DNA from: Mucilaginibacter gilvus | Lineage (GTDB): Bacteria > Bacteroidota > Bacteroidia > Sphingobacteriales > Sphingobacteriaceae | Direction of reading: 5' to 3' | DNA length: 64,000 bases | Assembly: GCF_004054195.1 (NCBI RefSeq) | Contig: NZ_SBIW01000031.1 | Coordinates: 1-64,000, forward strand | Part shown: positions 17,321-25,702 of the stretch, piece after piece | How the letters are laid out: every line of letters starts with the position of its first letter | Numbering within the stretch: the first letter of the stretch is position 1 | Position numbers and translations under genes: made by a program | Notes under the pieces: model-generated | Database searches by the model: none | What the model was told of the DNA's origin: nothing | Seen by the model: the letters and a program-made list of their open reading frames with translations, nothing else

Positions 17321-19138
17321 CTATCGTCTGTTTATATAGATCCATCCTTTGTAAACGGTAGGCTTGTCCGCACCTGTATTCAGTTCCAGCAGGTAATAAT
17401 AGGTCCCATCGGCAAGGCCGGTGCCATCCCAGTTATTATGGTAATCTTCCGATTTGTAAACCTGGTTACCCCAGCGGTTAAATATCAGCAAGCGGCTCCC
17501 GGGGTAACTTGCTATGCCAATCACTTCAAACACATCGTTTTTACCATCGCTGTTTGGGGTGATAATATTGGGAACCTTAATGTTACTCGGATCGGGACTT
17601 TGCACCCTGATATCCACAGTAGCCTTTAGCGCCGGGCTTATCACATAGGCCCAGGTGTCAATACTGCGTTCGTTCCCAAAATCATCAGCATCGTTAATAT
17701 TGGCAGCGGGTTTGCCCCATTTATGGCCATTAACCAAACTGCTTAGCCCGGTGGTGTTCTTTACCGGGTTCGATGGCACCCCCACTTCGGTAATATCGCT
17801 GTCGTCCCAGTAAATGGTGTTATCCGGCGAATTGCTGCCGTTGATACGGGTAAGTAATATGCCATTGAGGTTTCGTTCCACATCAAAAAACGGAAAGTGT
17901 ACCTCCGCCGCAAATAGCGATGCCGTAATATTAATGGCGTAGCTTGCCGCGCTCGGCTTTGCCTGGTTGCCCGCTCCGTCCAACCCATCCCAGCTTACCT
18001 GGTTGCCCCCTGCGTTAACAGTGCCGGTAAGCTGCCGGTCTATCGCATCGGTAAAAATGTTATTATGGTTTACATCAATATTAATGGCGTAGGTTCCGTT
18101 GCCGGTAGCCGTGAATTTTATTTTGCCGCCGGGCAGGGCGGTTCCGGCGACGCCGTCCATTCCATCGGCACCGGTAAAGCCTATATTGGTTAAGGCAGGT
18201 ACAACCGGCACATTAATTAACCAGGTAGTACCACCGCCCGGCGTATTGGCCACAGCCGGGAGATCTGCCGAAGGGGTATTGAAAAATATTTTATGCGTGA
18301 TATCGGAAGGGGTATCGTTGTTAACCGGGCTATAGGCATTAGGGTTATTGGTGTTATCCACGCTTTTGTAGGATGCCGTACCATCTGCGTTGCGGAAGCC
18401 TTTGTTGTTTACAAAAAAAGTAAAGCCATTACCAGCCTGCCCGTTATTATCAAGCGTGTAACGGTAGCCATCCTTGGTGAGGGTACTTAATATGGCATTA
18501 AAGCCGACATTAAAAGTACCCAGTATGCCCGACAATACATTGGTAAATACCCGCCCGGTTAAAAATGCGGTATTAGTACTATTTCGCACAGATACATCAA
18601 ACGCGGCCACATACCGGTTGGTGGGTTGGATCCATTGCGCGTTCACCGCTATGGCAGGCGGGTTACCGCCAAAATCGGTACCATCGGTAGGCGAAATAAA
18701 GTCGATCTCCCAAATGCCCTCCTGCCCGGCAATAACTGTTTTTGTGAACGCCTGGTAACCGCCCGCGTTAGGCAGCGGGCCCGCCAGTTCCTGGGCGCGG
18801 GTACCTATAAAACCAATAGAGGAAGATGTGCCGCTGGTATAAACCGAACCATCCGGGGCACGCATATTAATACTGCCCGATCCCTGCCCCTGCGCGCTTG
18901 AGCCTACGTAAATAGTTTCTCCGGCCTTTACGTACACCTTCATGGTGCCTAATGTTGGGAAAGGGTATGAAGGGTTGGTTGTTGTTGTGGAAAGCAAGTA
19001 GGCGCGGTTGCCGCCGTTGGCAGCGAGTTCTTTACTCCCCTCGGCCAGCGCTATTTTTGCGGATGATAATAACAGGCTTAAAACCGAGCAGTAGCACAAC
19101 CATTTACCCATATAAAGTTTTTTAAATATTACGCCCAT
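17321..19138 (-). CDS. Type IX secretion substrate with gliding-motility-associated C-terminal domain (CHU_C)
   Basis: A 605-residue secreted protein. The signal peptide is best formed from the internal Met10 (MGKWLCYCSVLSLLLSSAKIALA), so the start may be at 19111 rather than 19138. The body is Ig-like or sandwich-like, with Gly/Asn/Asp-rich strands and a calcium-loop-like stretch (INIDVNHNNIFTDAIDRQL). The last ~90 residues are a clear CHU_C domain: VPNIITPNSDGKNDVFEV, LLIFNRWGNQVYKSEDY, NNWDGTGLADGTYYYLLEL and VYKGWIYINRR. That domain targets proteins to type IX secretion and to the partner PorP/SprF protein. It is the first gene of the three-gene operon. The adhesive or structural role of the body is inferred. 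Confidence 0.93.
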   Translation of the reverse strand: MGVIFKKLYMGKWLCYCSVLSLLLSSAKIALAEGSKELAANGGNRAYLLSTTTTNPSYPFPTLGTMKVYVKAGETIYVGSSAQGQGSGSINMRAPDGSVYTSGTSSSIGFIGTRAQELAGPLPNAGGYQAFTKTVIAGQEGIWEIDFISPTDGTDFGGNPPAIAVNAQWIQPTNRYVAAFDVSVRNSTNTAFLTGRVFTNVLSGILGTFNVGFNAILSTLTKDGYRYTLDNNGQAGNGFTFFVNNKGFRNADGTASYKSVDNTNNPNAYSPVNNDTPSDITHKIFFNTPSADLPAVANTPGGGTTWLINVPVVPALTNIGFTGADGMDGVAGTALPGGKIKFTATGNGTYAINIDVNHNNIFTDAIDRQLTGTVNAGGNQVSWDGLDGAGNQAKPSAASYAINITASLFAAEVHFPFFDVERNLNGILLTRINGSNSPDNTIYWDDSDITEVGVPSNPVKNTTGLSSLVNGHKWGKPAANINDADDFGNERSIDTWAYVISPALKATVDIRVQSPDPSNIKVPNIITPNSDGKNDVFEVIGIASYPGSRLLIFNRWGNQVYKSEDYHNNWDGTGLADGTYYYLLELNTGADKPTVYKGWIYINRR

Positions 19139-19245
19139 GCTCAGTCCCGGAAATATTTAACAGCAAAAAATATCCGCCATTAAAAGTAAAAAAAACCGGC
19201 GTAAAACAATCATTCAAGCAACGGTTGCAGTGGCTTCAGGCAGAT

Positions 19246-20283
19246 TTATTTCTGCACGCTCACATCTATGCCCATCTCCCGGTACCGTTTGGTTAGAGCA
19301 TCCTTTTTATGGTTAAAGTGATCCATAAACCAGTTATCGTAACGCGAAAGGTACCAATTGGAAAGTTGGGCGTTTGTGATACAGCTGAGAACGGTTTCTC
19401 CCGCCATAATGCCAGACATGAGGCCGCTTAAGATCCCCTGCCCTGCCGCGGGATCCAAAATACCGGCGGCATCCCCGGCGAGCAACAGCCCCGGGCATGC
19501 CAGCGGCCTAAAAACGCGCCACTGCATATTAGCCGCCTTAATGGTGGCCGCCTGCGACGATGCGGACAATTCTTTTAAAAAAGCATCGCTGTTGCTTTTA
19601 TCGGCGAGTTTTGTCCAGGTGTAGTAACCCTTGTTGCTGTAGGCGGTCCATGTCCAGCCATGCGGGTTTGGCTCAAAGTATGCTAATTCACGGTCGGGAT
19701 TTCCACAGGGGTTATCCTTATCTATGCCTGTCCATGATAATAAAGGGCGACTGAGCAGCTCTTCATCAAATTTCAAATACCGCCCGGCAAAACGGCTACG
19801 CCCGCTGGCATCTATCAAATAAGCACAATTAAGCGCTGTTCCGTCAGCCAGTACAACACCTGTTACCGCATCCTCGCTGCAAACTATTTCGTTTGCCCGG
19901 CTTACAAACCGTACCTCTACGCCAAGTTCTTTTGCTTTCAGAAGACTATATGCCGAGAAAAGCCCTGGTGCAATGTGATGCCCCTCCCAGGTCTCCCCTT
20001 CCACTGTACTTAAAGGCGATACGTTGGCACCTGTTTTTATACCGGTATAAATTCCTTTGGATGCAAAGGCCGTCGCCCCGTCGATCTGTAATTGCTTCAA
20101 CAAGGTTTGCACACCGGGATGCAGGCTTTGCAGAGGCTCGGGGGGCTGCATCTCAGCATCGGCAAGGTCAATTTCGGGTTGATCTGTTAACAGCATAACG
20201 CTTAGCCCTCCCTGCACGCAGGTAATAGCTGCCGCGACACCTGCCGGGCCTCCGCCTATTACTATTACATCAGCAGCAACCAT
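19246..20283 (-). CDS. LodB-like FAD-dependent oxidoreductase (probable quinone-cofactor maturase)
   Basis: A 345-residue flavoprotein of the tryptophan-halogenase/geranylgeranyl-reductase type. The N-terminal dinucleotide motif DVIVIGGGPAGVAAAITC (GxGxxG at residues ~10-15) and the second FAD-contact motif LLLAGDAAGILDPAAGQGI (~265-285) are intact. In Marinomonas, LodB is the flavoprotein that builds the cysteine tryptophylquinone cofactor in LodA. This gene starts 3 bp after the LodA-like gene and is read with it, which supports the same job here. It has no signal peptide, so it would act in the cytoplasm before export of its partner. The maturase role is inferred from family and context. 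Confidence 0.85.
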   Translation of the reverse strand: MVAADVIVIGGGPAGVAAAITCVQGGLSVMLLTDQPEIDLADAEMQPPEPLQSLHPGVQTLLKQLQIDGATAFASKGIYTGIKTGANVSPLSTVEGETWEGHHIAPGLFSAYSLLKAKELGVEVRFVSRANEIVCSEDAVTGVVLADGTALNCAYLIDASGRSRFAGRYLKFDEELLSRPLLSWTGIDKDNPCGNPDRELAYFEPNPHGWTWTAYSNKGYYTWTKLADKSNSDAFLKELSASSQAATIKAANMQWRVFRPLACPGLLLAGDAAGILDPAAGQGILSGLMSGIMAGETVLSCITNAQLSNWYLSRYDNWFMDHFNHKKDALTKRYREMGIDVSVQK

Positions 20284-20286
20284 GCT

Positions 20287-22902
20287 TTAAGCGTTCCAAA
20301 CCAATTTTTGCGCCGGGGTGAGGCGGTCGCCATAGATCATCGTCCAGGCGATGCCTGTTTCGGTAACCTGGCAAACGTAAAGTTTAAGGCAGCCCTGGAT
20401 GCGGCGTTTGGTTGATAAATTGTCGGCCATTATGGGTTTGGCTTTATCGGTATTGGCAAAAACATACAGGTAACCCGGTCCGCTGATGCCCTTATGAGCT
20501 CTGATGGCCCAGTTGATATTATCGCCCACAAGGTCAGCGGGGATACCCAGCCCCTTCGCGCCCTTGCCCCAATCATCCACTTTTTCGGCGCTTACCAGCC
20601 ACAGGCCGGTTAAACCAACCATTTTTTGTTTGTTATCATCAATTATTTCCTGGTCGAAATTGGTTTGCGGGAGTTTTTTGATGCATAGTTTTAAGCAGGC
20701 CATCCGCGACCGTAACTCCGCGCTGGTTAAATTCCGCAGAACCGACATATCCATCTGCCCGTTCATGGCGTTCTGGATATAATCCGCGCAGGCCAGATCG
20801 GTAAAGTTCACAAAAACGTTATTGTACACCCTTTCCAGAAAAGGGCCCTGTTCGCCATCCCAGCCGGTACTTTCAAAAAGGTGCAGTTCCTTACAGGCCG
20901 GTGAATCTTTGTGCAGGCCTATCTCTTTATCCATCAGCGGCACAGCCGTAGGGTTACGGTAATCGGTATCCATCGATCCCTGGTAGGTACGCGCGGCATC
21001 GGGCGAGGCGGCGGGCCACATCCCATTCATGGCGGCGCAAAGCTTCATATCCTCCGCAAAAGGCGAACCCAGCCCCCGGGTGCTCAGGTAGCTGTCTACC
21101 TTTTCATATGTGCCATCGGCTTTCCTGGTATCATTGGCATAGGTGATATCCCATCCCGGCGCAAACACACCCGAACATACATCTGGCAGGAAACTGCTCG
21201 ATTGGTATTCACGCTTGCTCGTTTCAGTATACTTATTTCCCGATATAACTTTGATGTTCTTACTTTCAGAGAATACGGCGGTAAAGGTATCGCCGTGCGT
21301 GTCAAAAGCTTGTTTTTTGGTAACCGGGTTCTCCATGGTTTGGTTTGGCCGGGTCCGTTCGGCACAGAAACTGTAGAGCCCGCCTTCGAAAAAGTTGGTA
21401 GTATTGTCTTCAAAATCAAAGCCAGCCAGATCGTAATTATCCACCAGCGGGAAAAAATCCGGCGCGGTGATGATAGAGAACGCGGGCAGGCAATTATGTA
21501 AAACATGATCGGGCAGCAACTTGCTGCTCCAGTTTTGCGTATCAACGGTCACACAGCCATCGCAAATGCTATCCTCAAACAAAGCGGCCAAATAATTGCC
21601 ACGGGGGTTGCGTTCCAAATGGATAAAACCGGGCATTGCCCCATCTTTTTTAAACTTGGCATTTACAAACATGGGCGTGTTGCGGGGCACATCATAAGGG
21701 TTTACTTCGCGGTAAACCTGCTTATCCAGGTCATCGAAAACCAAAACCTCTTCGTTGCCCACATAGGCAGTATTCATGGCGGCGAAGTAGGCGCTGTCCT
21801 GCTTTTTTACGGTGTAATACGCTTGTTTGCCGTTTTGCTTTGCCCAGCGAACCAGTGCCCCCGGTACCGATTTGATAAGCACCGAAGAGCCCGTACCGAT
21901 GCTTTTTACCAAGGTTGCGGAGTTACGCGAATCTACCCTGAAAGGCGGTTTGTTGATATCGAACAGGTGTTTGCCGGCGGCATCAATCGGGTTGTTAAAA
22001 TGATCGGAAAAGGTTTTTACCAGGCTGTTTAGCTTCTCGTTAACATGGTATTCGCTAAAGCTGAGTTCTTTGGTATCCAGCAGGGTATCCCCTTTAAATA
22101 TCTTGCGGATGGGTTGCAGGAATGTGCGTGTCCCGTCTTCACCATCCTTTGCCTTGCCCATCAGCGTAATGCCCGCTTCGCCGGTTACTTTTTTAGCCAG
22201 GAATAAACCAAAGCGGGCGGGTGTTACTGCTATATTCTTCACTTTGGCTGGGTCGGCCGGTTTATTGGTGTAGCAACGGTTCAACGCATCGTAATTCATT
22301 TCGCAATCACCAATGCGCGAGATCCCGGTACGGGAGAAAACCATATCGGCATGTAAATGATGCGGCGTTTTATAGGCGGGGCGGTATTCGTAAGCAAACA
22401 CGGCCAGCACCATATCCTTCCTCTCGTCGGCAGTAAAAGCCCTCAGGCCGTATATTACATCCTCCAGCGAGTCGATGATCTCTACCGAAGGATAATTGCA
22501 GGTGCCGATAGCCGGCCGCACCCTGGGGCTTGCCAGCGCATGGTAAAGCAAACTGCCGGCAGGGTAACCGGGTTCTATCAGCTTCTCCCCCATAAAATCG
22601 TCAAAGCCCTTTGCTTTGGCAAAAGTTTGATTTTTGGTATAGGTGGCCATATCCGCGTTAGCGGGGTTTATATTCAACGATAAAATTTTGTTGAGGTAAT
22701 CTATCCATCCATTGTCCTGCATCCACTTCAGCAGCGCCTTAAATTTAGCGGAGGTGTCTTCAGTTAAAAGCATCATGATCGCTTTATCGAAATCAACATC
22801 CTTTAAAGTACTGCCGGGTGACGCCAGAATATTGAAGGAGGAAAGTTCGCTCAGCAAAAAAGTTGTTAAGGCGGTTTTAGTGATAAAATCCCTTCGTTTC
22901 AT
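20287..22902 (-). CDS. LodA/GoxA-family CTQ-dependent amino acid oxidase with Tat-type signal
   Basis: An 871-residue protein with a twin-arginine-type N-terminus (MKRRDFITKTALTTFLLSEL). The C-terminal half resembles the LodA/GoxA family: FAPGWDITY (~580-589), EDMKLCAAMNGMWPAASPDAAR (617-638) split by the candidate quinone cysteine C622, and ESTGWDGEQGP (677-687) with candidate W681. The two are 59 residues apart, similar to the Cys-Trp pair in LodA. The N-terminal RVRPAIGTCNYPSVEIIDSL is only loosely like the family start. Known relatives oxidise lysine or glycine, releasing ammonia and hydrogen peroxide, often with antibacterial effect. The LodB-like gene follows after 3 bp. Substrate cannot be told from sequence. 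Assignment to the family is good, to the exact residues moderate. Confidence 0.82.
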   Translation of the reverse strand: MKRRDFITKTALTTFLLSELSSFNILASPGSTLKDVDFDKAIMMLLTEDTSAKFKALLKWMQDNGWIDYLNKILSLNINPANADMATYTKNQTFAKAKGFDDFMGEKLIEPGYPAGSLLYHALASPRVRPAIGTCNYPSVEIIDSLEDVIYGLRAFTADERKDMVLAVFAYEYRPAYKTPHHLHADMVFSRTGISRIGDCEMNYDALNRCYTNKPADPAKVKNIAVTPARFGLFLAKKVTGEAGITLMGKAKDGEDGTRTFLQPIRKIFKGDTLLDTKELSFSEYHVNEKLNSLVKTFSDHFNNPIDAAGKHLFDINKPPFRVDSRNSATLVKSIGTGSSVLIKSVPGALVRWAKQNGKQAYYTVKKQDSAYFAAMNTAYVGNEEVLVFDDLDKQVYREVNPYDVPRNTPMFVNAKFKKDGAMPGFIHLERNPRGNYLAALFEDSICDGCVTVDTQNWSSKLLPDHVLHNCLPAFSIITAPDFFPLVDNYDLAGFDFEDNTTNFFEGGLYSFCAERTRPNQTMENPVTKKQAFDTHGDTFTAVFSESKNIKVISGNKYTETSKREYQSSSFLPDVCSGVFAPGWDITYANDTRKADGTYEKVDSYLSTRGLGSPFAEDMKLCAAMNGMWPAASPDAARTYQGSMDTDYRNPTAVPLMDKEIGLHKDSPACKELHLFESTGWDGEQGPFLERVYNNVFVNFTDLACADYIQNAMNGQMDMSVLRNLTSAELRSRMACLKLCIKKLPQTNFDQEIIDDNKQKMVGLTGLWLVSAEKVDDWGKGAKGLGIPADLVGDNINWAIRAHKGISGPGYLYVFANTDKAKPIMADNLSTKRRIQGCLKLYVCQVTETGIAWTMIYGDRLTPAQKLVWNA

Positions 22903-22938
22903 AATCGGTAAGGTTAGATAATAGGTTGATTTGTAGGC

Positions 22939-22963
22939 CCAATAAATATATAATATTTATTGG
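22939..22963. promoter_or_regulatory. 25-bp AT-rich palindrome upstream of the lodA-like gene
   Basis: CCAATAAATAT and ATATTTATTGG form perfect 11-bp arms around ATA, ending 37 bp before the ATG at 22902. On the minus strand it contains TATATTTA, one base from the TAnnTTTG promoter box, so an operator overlapping the promoter of the oxidase operon is plausible. Confidence 0.45.
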
Positions 22964-23130
22964 AAAGTACGGCAAATAGCACAGCGGCAAAAGGGTATAA
23001 ACCGCTGTTTTACAAGGGGATTTTTAGCTATTTTATCATTGGTAAACGTTCAGATAGAAATGCCTTAGAAAAGCAATTAAAATAATAATACATATTCATT
23101 TTAAATTAGCATAAATACTTGATAGGGATA

Positions 23131-23160
23131 TAGTTAAACTATCATTTGCGTAAATTTACG
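23131..23160 (+). promoter_or_regulatory. Palindromes immediately upstream of cydA
   Basis: TAGTTAAACTA (23131-23141) is an odd palindrome inside a wider TGATAG...CTATCA inverted repeat (23119-23143). CGTAAATTTACG (23149-23160) is a perfect 12-bp palindrome that ends 2 bp before the cydA ATG. Either could be an operator or a leader structure affecting expression of the quinol oxidase; which is not visible. Confidence 0.4.
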
Positions 23161-23162
23161 GC

Positions 23163-24488
23163 ATGGATAATTTTATGGCCGCGCGCTCGCAGATGGCATT
23201 GTCCCTCGGCTTTCACATTATATTTTCGTGTATTGGCATGGTGATGCCCTTTTTTATGGCGGTATCGCACTTTATGTACCTCAAAACCCATAACCCTATT
23301 TACCGAAATGTAACCAAGGCCTGGAGCAAGGGCGTGGCTATCTTTTTTGCCACGGGCGCGGTATCCGGCACGGTATTATCCTTTGAACTGGGCCTGCTAT
23401 GGCCAACCTTTATGAAACACGCGGGGCCGATCTTCGGGATGCCCTTTTCGCTGGAAGGCACCGCTTTCTTTATTGAAGCGATAGCTTTAGGATTCTTCCT
23501 TTACGGCTGGGGACGGTTCAATAAATGGTTCCATTGGTTTACCGGCGTAGTGGTTGGCGTCAGTGGACTTGCATCGGGTATATTAGTAGTAGCGGCCAAT
23601 GCCTGGATGAATAGCCCTTCGGGTTTCGACCTGGTGAACGGGAAATACACCAACATAGACCCAATAAAGGCCATGTTTAACCCGGCATGGTTCTCACAGG
23701 CGCTGCACATGTCGGTAGCCGCCTTTGCCGCTACGGGATTTGCTGTAGCAGGCGTACACGCGCTGATGATATTGAGAAAACGAAACGTTGATTTCCATAC
23801 GCGCTCCTTCCGCATAGCGGCTATATTTGGTGTGGTAGCGGCTATTCTGCAGCCCTTAAGCGGCGATATTTCTGCCAAGATGGTTGCCAAACGCCAGCCC
23901 GCAAAACTTGCCGCAATGGAGGCGCATTTTAAAACCGAACCGTATTCGCCCCTCATCATAGGTGGCATTCCCGATGTAAAAAACAAAAAAGTTGATTACG
24001 CCCTCGAGCTGCCCGGTATGCTGAGCTTTATGGTGTATGATGATTTTAAAACGCCCGTAAAAGGCCTTGACCAGATACCGCTTGCCGATCAGCCCCCTAT
24101 CGCGGTAACCCATTATGCCTTTCAATTGATGGTGGGCCTGGGCATGGCCATGATGGCATTGGGCGTTATTTACCTCATCGCGTTAGTAAAAAAGAAAAGT
24201 TGGTTTACCAAACGCTGGTTTTTAAAGCTCTTCATCGCCGCTACACCGCTTGGTTTTATTGCCGTGGAGGCTGGTTGGACGGTTACCGAAGTTGGCCGCC
24301 AGCCCTGGATAATACAAGGCGTTATGCGCACTGCCGATGCCGTTACCCCAATGCCGGGCATAGGCTACTCGTTTTACCTGTTTACCGCTGTGTATTTTAC
24401 GCTGAGCATAGCGGTTACATTTTTGCTGTACCGACAAATAAAAATGGTGCCGGTACTTTATGATAATGCAGAACCCTTAACACATTAA
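23163..24488 (+). CDS. cydA: Cytochrome bd-type quinol oxidase subunit I
   Basis: A 441-residue, nine-helix-type subunit that oxidises quinol and reduces oxygen to water in the cytoplasmic membrane. Visible haem ligands are H18 (b595 position, LGFHIIF), H182 (b558, SQALHMSVAA) and M323 (b558, FQLMVGLG). The conserved acidic residues E98 and E105 lie in SLEGTAFFIEAIALG and the GRQPW motif is at 378-382. The quinol loop (~240-310) retains QPAKLAAMEAHF but is short, as in cyanide-insensitive-type (short Q-loop) enzymes. cydB follows after 12 bp. The start at 23163 places H18 exactly where the family expects it. Palindromes directly upstream may regulate it. Confidence 0.96.
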   Translation: MDNFMAARSQMALSLGFHIIFSCIGMVMPFFMAVSHFMYLKTHNPIYRNVTKAWSKGVAIFFATGAVSGTVLSFELGLLWPTFMKHAGPIFGMPFSLEGTAFFIEAIALGFFLYGWGRFNKWFHWFTGVVVGVSGLASGILVVAANAWMNSPSGFDLVNGKYTNIDPIKAMFNPAWFSQALHMSVAAFAATGFAVAGVHALMILRKRNVDFHTRSFRIAAIFGVVAAILQPLSGDISAKMVAKRQPAKLAAMEAHFKTEPYSPLIIGGIPDVKNKKVDYALELPGMLSFMVYDDFKTPVKGLDQIPLADQPPIAVTHYAFQLMVGLGMAMMALGVIYLIALVKKKSWFTKRWFLKLFIAATPLGFIAVEAGWTVTEVGRQPWIIQGVMRTADAVTPMPGIGYSFYLFTAVYFTLSIAVTFLLYRQIKMVPVLYDNAEPLTH

Positions 24489-24500
24489 AATATAAGGCTT

Positions 24501-25526
24501 ATGATGATCTACGTAGTGATGGGGTTTTTATGGCTGGCGCTGCTGCTATACCTGGTAATGGGCGGTGCCGATTTTGGCGCGGGCATCATCGAACTGTTTA
24601 CTTCCAACGCCAATAAATCGCGCACACGTAAGATCATGTACAACGCCATTGGCCCTATTTGGGAGGCCAACCACATGTGGCTCATCATCGCCATTGTAAT
24701 ATTGTTTGTGGGTTTCCCGGTGATCTACACCACCATGTCTACCTACCTGCACATCCCGCTGGTGATCATGCTGATGGGCATCATTGCTCGCGGTACGGCC
24801 CTCACCTTCCGTAATTACGACGCGGTGACGGACAATATGCAACGTGTTTATAATAAGATCTTTGTGTACTCGAGCTTTATTACGCCGCTGTTCCTGGGTA
24901 TAATAGCGGGCAGCGCCGTTAGTGGGCGAATAGACACCGGGGCAACCGATTTTTTATCGGCCTATGTGTATAGCTGGCTCAATTTGTTCTCCGTAGCCAT
25001 TGGCTTTTTCACCGTAGCGCTTTGCGGCTTCCTGGCGGCAATTTATTTAATAGGCGAAGCTAACGATGAGACTGAAACCAAAAGCTTTATCCGCAAAGCC
25101 CGGTTTATGAATATAGCAGCCGTAGTAGCCGGTGGGCTGGTTTTTATCGCTTCTATTGAGGAGAAAATACCTCTGGTAGAATGGGTTTTCGGCAGTATTA
25201 TTGGAGTTTTAGCGGTGAGCGCTGCCAGTATTTCGCTGATGGTGATGTGGTACCTCATTGTAAAAGGCAAGCGGTTTATTATCCGCATACTGGCCGGTTT
25301 CCAGGTTACCATGATATTACTGACCACCACCTACAAGCACTATCCCAATATCGTGATCCTGAAAAATGGAGGCTATCTTTCCCTTATTGCAGACCGTGGT
25401 GCAGATAAAGCCATTGAGGGTTTAGGAATAGCTTTGCTCGTGGGCAGTTTGTTTATTTTACCTGCGCTCGGCTATCTTATTTACAGCTTTCAGCGGAAGG
25501 ATAAGGGAGATGTGGCGGAGCATTAA
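24501..25526 (+). CDS. cydB: Cytochrome bd-type quinol oxidase subunit II
   Basis: A 341-residue membrane protein with eight or more hydrophobic segments, beginning MMIYVVMGFLWLALLLYLVMGGADFG, where GGADFGAGI is the family signature. Further conserved stretches are IGPIWEANHMWLIIAIVILFVGFP and LIVMLMGIIARGTALTFR-like residues at ~85-100. It pairs with CydA to form the oxidase. No small CydX-like subunit or cydDC export genes are visible nearby. The next ATG (24504) is an equally possible start. The C-terminus is charged (FQRKDKGDVAEH) and cytoplasmic or periplasmic side cannot be decided from sequence. Confidence 0.95.
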   Translation: MMIYVVMGFLWLALLLYLVMGGADFGAGIIELFTSNANKSRTRKIMYNAIGPIWEANHMWLIIAIVILFVGFPVIYTTMSTYLHIPLVIMLMGIIARGTALTFRNYDAVTDNMQRVYNKIFVYSSFITPLFLGIIAGSAVSGRIDTGATDFLSAYVYSWLNLFSVAIGFFTVALCGFLAAIYLIGEANDETETKSFIRKARFMNIAAVVAGGLVFIASIEEKIPLVEWVFGSIIGVLAVSAASISLMVMWYLIVKGKRFIIRILAGFQVTMILLTTTYKHYPNIVILKNGGYLSLIADRGADKAIEGLGIALLVGSLFILPALGYLIYSFQRKDKGDVAEH

Positions 25527-25545
25527 GTAGGCGCAAAAACCCGCC

Positions 25546-25590
25546 ATGTCATTCCAAAGGAAGCGCAGCGACGAAGAATCTTATACGAGC
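25546..25590. repeat. Dispersed intergenic repeat (GTCATTCC-type)
   Basis: The stretch starting GTCATTCCAAAGGAAGCGCAG and continuing GACGAAGAATCTTATACGAG resembles the GTCATTCC...GAGGAATCT elements scattered between genes in many Bacteroidota. Only one copy is in this window. The 176-bp gap (25527-25702) between cydB and the convergent helicase gene holds nothing else I recognise. Confidence 0.45.
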
Positions 25591-25702
25591 AGCCTTTACG
25601 TCAATGCATTATTGCTATGCATACTTAGGATGCATAACGTACAATTTCTCTTTCGCCCTCCCGCTCCTTCCGGCCCATGCTCTATCGAAATTACATGGTT
25701 TT

